DNA from: Mangifera indica
Lineage: Eukaryota > Streptophyta > Magnoliopsida > Sapindales > Anacardiaceae
Reading direction: 5' to 3'
Assembly (NCBI RefSeq): GCF_011075055.1
Contig: NC_058152.1
Coordinates: 2,790,001 to 2,854,000, forward strand
DNA length: 64,000 nucleotides
Shown: in pieces, positions 59,720-64,000 of the stretch
Layout of the letters: each line of letters starts with the position of its first letter
Numbering within the stretch: the stretch's first letter is position 1
Notes under the pieces: model-generated
The model's input: only the letters and a program-made list of their open reading frames with translations
What the model was told of the DNA's origin: nothing
Database searches by the model: none
Made by a program: the position numbers and the translations under genes

Positions 59720-60400
59720 TATAAACCTATCGAATTGATAACCTTAGGCCCGATAATTCATATCATCGGATTATATTTATGATTATATTAATTTAAGTTT
59801 CAAATTAAAAATTCTAAACTTTAACCTAATTGAAAATAAAATTGTATTAAAATTGTCTAATTGTAAGCTGAACCGAAATATTTTCAAATTGATCTGATCT
59901 AATTTGAATCAATTTAAACCATATAACAGAGAAAATATGTTAAAATACAATAAATAGTAATATAATTATAACACATTTTATCAAAATATTATGAAATAAC
60001 ACAATTTATTATAAAAAAAAAGTAAAAAAATATTTTGACATAAAATAATATTTTATTCAAACAAAAGTATTCTATTTTAGGTTAATATTGATAATTTGTT
60101 TATTATCTTTTTATATAATCAACTATCAGATAAAAGAACGAATATCATAATCAAACATTGAAATAACTTTACAATTTTAAATTTAAATAATGTAATTGAT
60201 AACTAACGAGAGTAACAATTACTTGTTAAATATTTAAGTAAATTAGTTTTCAATTTATATGATAAATGTTACTATCATAAATACTAAAACTATTAACAAA
60301 TATACAAATATAACACATAAAATATAATAAATTCAAATTGGTAATATTTATAAGTTATAACAGATCAATTAAAAAAATAAATAAACTACAAATAATTTTT
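59720..60400. repeat. Dispersed repeat, copy B (without the MITE)
   Basis: Co-linear with copy A at 14940-16070: 'ttgtttattatctttttata', 'atgtaattgataactaacga', 'taacaattacttgttaaata' and so on. At about 60100 the sequence runs on directly (…attgataatttgtttattat…), where copy A carries the 0.5-kb MITE. Confidence 0.65.
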
Positions 60401-62090
60401 CATTAATATGCCAAAAAGATTATTATATTGGGATATTGAAATTTTTACCCTTAAAGGAGCCCACATATACAAATTTACCATACTTTTAAGACATTAAACA
60501 TTTATATCGTAAAGTAGGATAATAACAAAATTACCCCTTTTTTTTTCAACTTTCGGTAAAAGTAGGGTTAGTGAGATTGTCAACCTATTATTTCACATAT
60601 ACATAGTTTAAAATTTTAGTTTTTATCTTAAAACTTTTTATTATCATTCACCAAACTCTAGATCTAATTAAAAAATCCAACCATAAACAATCAACAATCT
60701 AGGATTTAAGTTTATTCTTGATATCTTTATATGAACAAAGAAAAATACTCATAAGATATGACAGAAATGTAGAAGTTTTTGCGTAATTGAATAATAACGA
60801 GGTCAAAGTTCAAGTGTAAACAGTAACTACTAACAACAACAAGTCAAATGAGGGGTGTTTTCGAAGTTCTTCTCAATTTTTGGTAAAAATGTTGAAGCGT
60901 TTATATGTGTGATGATTTCGTATATAAAGTTGATTTTTGGGCAAAATTTTTAATAATCCTATTATATTAGAATAGACGTCTTTAATAGAAGATAACAAAT
61001 TTCCACCAAAAGACCTTAGAGTATCTCTTCAAAGTGAACGTAAAATAAATATCATAATTGAACTAATAAAAAAACTAAAATTAAGTTTTAACCAAATAAA
61101 TCTTAACGGAGCATTGTTTTTAGTAAATATATTTCATGCTTGTGTTAGTATTAGTAATATCTTCTATGAGCTCATTTAAATTAAACTTATTATTTTCTGA
61201 ATATACATAACAAAATGAATGATGAAAAATAAATATGTAAATCGTATTTAAAAACTATAATAATAATAATAATAATAAAGTAGTAGTGTTACCAATTTGA
61301 CCAAACAATCAATCTTTTGCTAATTTTTAATAGCAATATTATCAACTTTTAGGTTAGTTTGGTTTAATTCGAGTTAATTTTATTTTAATCCACATACAAT
61401 TTGATTTTTTTGGGATTAATTATAACTAATTCGAACTATTTTTCATATAAAAATCATATTTTTATGTCGAGTTAATGAAATATATCAATTTTCACTAGCT
61501 CTAGATAACCTTACACTTTAAAACAAAACAATTAAGCAAAACAATCTTAATTTTATGATCTTTTTAACGGGAAAATTTGACAATTTTATAAATTGAATGG
61601 AAAAATTTAAAAGCTTAATATTTTTAATTAATAAAATTAATATGTATTTTTTTTTGGTATATAATTTATGAATATAATTTACATATTATCATATAATTAG
61701 ATCATTTTAAATTAAAAATAAAATAATATGAAATTATATAAAGATATATAATCTATATATATAAATTATGTATTTAAAAAAGATATATATAATATTATTA
61801 ATTTTTAATAGATATTTTTTTGTATGTAATTTAATAATACTATTTACATAATTTTGTATACAAATAAAATATGTCATCATATGATTGAGTGTTGTTTTAT
61901 TTATAATTTTTAATTATTCAATTATATGATGACATTATATTATTTATATATAATATTATTTTATATAATTTAAGTATATGGATAAAATAAAATAATATTT
62001 AATTATATAATAATATATTATTTATTTATTCGAATTACATATGAGAAAAATGTAATAGCAATCAGTAATGATATGAGATATTCTATTAAC
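60400..62090. other. Intergenic DNA between PABP and CBSX (divergent genes)
   Basis: 60430-61500 has no recognised feature except a TAA run. 61640-61790 and 61835-61965 are palindromic MITE copies; the second has 'gtcatcatatgattgagtgt' and its near complement 'aattatatgatgacatt'. The promoters of the two genes point away from each other. Confidence 0.5.
61258..61278. repeat. (TAA)n microsatellite
   Basis: About seven TAA units in a row. Confidence 0.9.
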
Positions 62091-62233
62091 AGCGAGGCGC
62101 CTGCGCCGTCTTAGTGGTGTTCGGATAGGTCTGTTCACTATATCTCCGCCTTGCAACAAGTCCATCAGCTTCTCCAACGCACACATATCGACTCCATTAA
62201 TCTCCAATTACTCCCTCACCAAAACTCCTCAAA

Positions 62234-63472
62234 ATGGATTCCATTCTCCTCCCAGACTCTCTCTCCCTCACGCGCTTACGCTTCTCTACCACCACCACCA
62301 CCACCACCTATGCTCTTCAGGCGCCGTGCCTAAACCTCTCCCGTCCCGGCCGTTCACTCTTCTCTGTTTACACCTCCTCATTCCATCGCATCATGGCGCT
62401 TCGCAGGTCCTCCTCCGTTGTTTTTGCTAGTGGCACCTTGACCGCCAATTCGGCTTCGGTCTGTTATCTTATCCACTGCGATTTTATAGATTAATTTTTA
62501 ATTTTTGCTGAGACTCTGCATAACTTAGTCACTTTGAATTTTGAAATTTATTTACTATATGATATATTTTTTTCTTGAATTAATTTGTTTTCTATTTTCT
62601 TTTTTATATACATATATTTTTGTGGCTGCGTTTATTATCGTCAAGTTTATACCATAGGAAGAAGTTAGAGAGCCGTTTTCAACAATTCAATAGTATAAAG
62701 CTTATATTGATGTTGTTTAGCTCAGTATATGTGATATTAGGGCGCCTGAACCCCTTCTTGTTAATATCAAACATTTTGAGTAAAAATTGCAAACAGCATG
62801 GAGAGGATTTCTTATTATTTTTTTATGTCAAAGTTGAGCTGTCGGTTGAAATCAGGATCGGAGAGTAGTAACTGAGCATATCACCTTGTAAAGCTTGTCA
62901 GAAACTGGAAACAAAATCAAATTATGTTCTATAGTTGGTGTGCAATGTTTTCTCACTCGTATGGTAAGACACAAAGAGTAATTACAAAGAGCCCCGAATA
63001 AACCTGGAGCTTATATATCAGATGGTAAATCTGAATAATTTGGCATTATTAACCGAACTTACGTTATTTTGTCAAATCTGATCCTTGTAATAGAGTAATT
63101 GTTTTCTTCCTTGTGTGATAATATTGGGTGTCATTTTATAAGGACTCAATATTTGGTGTTTTTACCTGTTTTACATACTCTATCCTAAATCTATGTCTGG
63201 GTTTTTTTGTTGACATGCTTATATGCAGGCCAGTAGTGGAGTTTATACAGTGGGTGATTTCATGACTAAGAAAGAGGATTTGCATGTTGTAAAACCTACA
63301 ACTTCTGTAGATGAAGGTCTTGTATTAATGTCTCAAATTATGATAAATTGTTTGTCTTTTTTTCCTTTTTTTAAAATTTTCTAATACATATTTATTTGCG
63401 GCAACAGCTCTTGAAATTCTTGTGGAAAGGAGAATTACTGGTTTTCCTGTGATTGATGATGACTGGAAATTG
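62234..63472 (+). CDS. Chloroplast CBS-domain protein CBSX1/CBSX2-like, 3' part beyond window
   Basis: Three exons are visible: 62234-62458, 63229-63316 and 63408-63472, coding 126 residues up to a GT donor. The remaining exons must lie beyond 64000. Residues 1 to about 70 are rich in Ser, Thr, Leu and Arg with few acids (a Thr run from an ACC repeat at 62289-62308), as in plastid transit peptides. The mature part begins SGVYTVGDFMTKKEDLHVVK and PTTSVDEALEILVERRITGF, then PVIDDDWKL. This is the start of the CBS pair of CBSX1/CBSX2 (LEJ2/LEJ1), proteins that in Arabidopsis bind adenosine ligands and regulate ferredoxin-thioredoxin-system thioredoxins. The ATG at 62234 is the first in frame; a second Met at residue 54 (MALRRSS) would shorten the transit peptide. 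Which of the two paralogues it is cannot be told from this part. Confidence 0.9.
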
Positions 63473-64000
63473 GTAAGCTTTCCCTACCTTCTGTCATTAA
63501 TTTAATCTTTTATGCGTTTGGCTTTGTTTATTGGTATTGATTGTGATTTTAGTTTTGCTGTATAATTCTGTTGAACTATCAATCTGTTTTGATGATTTTC
63601 TAAGCCTTTAAAGTTTGTCAATATTTTCAAACTCTTTTTTATTTTTATATATATCTTCTATTTTTTTTAATTGTGCACCCACCCAACCGTTAGCCAGTCT
63701 TTCCCCAAACAAAATTAGTTAAATCCCTCACTGATGTTGATATGAGAGGGATTTGTCCTTTGGACTTTTTTGCTTCCGATATGACATATCTAACCAACTA
63801 GGTATCAGGTGGAGATTCTGCCCACTGGTCTGTGATCTGAGGATCATGTGCTGGCAATTCCAATCAACAACCACGAAGAGAACTGAACTTTCAATGCCTT
63901 TTTCCTTCCACCATACAGCTAAGGATGTGATCACTTTTCTGTAACCTGTTCAGCATAAAGGCATAAACATACTGTCTTTAAAATTAAACATAAATTTATT
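63473..64000 (+). other. Intron 3 of the CBSX gene up to the window edge
   Basis: No further CBS exon (expected to continue as a GLVSDYDLLA-like stretch) is found to the right edge. A MITE remnant lies at about 63660-63765. Confidence 0.6.
63660..63765. mobile_element. Remnant of the MULE-like MITE family in CBSX intron
   Basis: 'gagagggatttgtcctttgg' followed by 'ac' equals the right end of the family (gggaat-agtcctttggcc). 'cacccacccaaccgttagcc' about 80 bp upstream recalls the family's 'ccacccatag/ccatccgttagct' block in the left arm (28990, 4635), so much of the element is deleted. Confidence 0.5.

Noticed and set aside
62151..62333. 60-codon plus-strand ORF overlapping the CBSX start
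   Set aside because: Out of frame with the CBSX transit peptide and without homology signs. At most an upstream overlapping frame in the leader.
1..64000. tRNA, rRNA or organellar DNA insertions
   Set aside because: I saw no cloverleaf-type A/B box pairs, no rRNA core sequences and no plastid or mitochondrial gene sequence. Short AT-rich tRNAs could still be missed by eye.

Overview
This window is nuclear DNA of a flowering plant, almost certainly a eudicot and probably a rosid. The genes have many GT-AG introns. Their products are plant proteins: a euAP2 transcription factor with a miR172 site, a plastid CBSX protein, a plant poly(A)-binding protein and a GPI-type PLC-X protein. The intergenic DNA is very AT-rich and packed with small inverted-repeat elements. 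The sequence alone does not fix the species. All exon structures were read by eye from reading frame, splice sites and protein-family knowledge. In every complete gene the exon phases add up without a remainder.

Layout. 1-2236 (minus): start of a nuclear RING-type E3 ligase gene of the MBR/RHG1A kind, running off the left edge. 8076-10379 (plus): small F-box protein (At5g67140-like, 229 aa). 11227-13735 (minus): GPI-anchored PLC-X-domain protein (At5g67130-like, 426 aa), tail to tail with the F-box gene. 17574-17877 (minus): two-exon relic of a CURLY LEAF-type SET domain beside a perfect 21-bp hairpin. 18677-26747 (plus): OTU deubiquitinase with SEC-C motif (OTU7/At5g67170-like, 385 aa). 35363-37951 (minus): APETALA2/TOE3-type factor (497 aa) with an intact miR172 target. 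39-55 kb: gene desert with a dead Ty1/copia relic and many MITEs. 55028-59302 (minus): class II poly(A)-binding protein (643 aa). 62234 to the right edge (plus): chloroplast CBSX1/2-like gene, first three exons only.

The genes do not form one pathway. They are an ancestral neighbourhood. From memory of Arabidopsis locus numbers, the left part matches At5g67130-At5g67180 (TOE3). AP2 and CBSX match the neighbours At4g36920/At4g36910. PABP and CBSX match the neighbours At4g34110/At4g34120. The window therefore seems to keep in one piece what Arabidopsis split over several duplicated segments.

The non-genic DNA holds several recognisable repeat families. One is a 750-790 bp fold-back family with GGCCAAAGGAC-type ends and 9-bp target duplications (MULE-like). 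A second is a palindromic element of about 150-170 bp present many times. A third is a pair of nested hAT-like MITEs inside an OTU7 intron. A fourth is a GGTGTTTGG-ended MITE family, one copy of which sits inside another dispersed repeat whose unoccupied version lies at 60 kb. No wholly new molecular system was found. The best leads are the repeat families, the hairpin beside the CLF relic and the block-level synteny.
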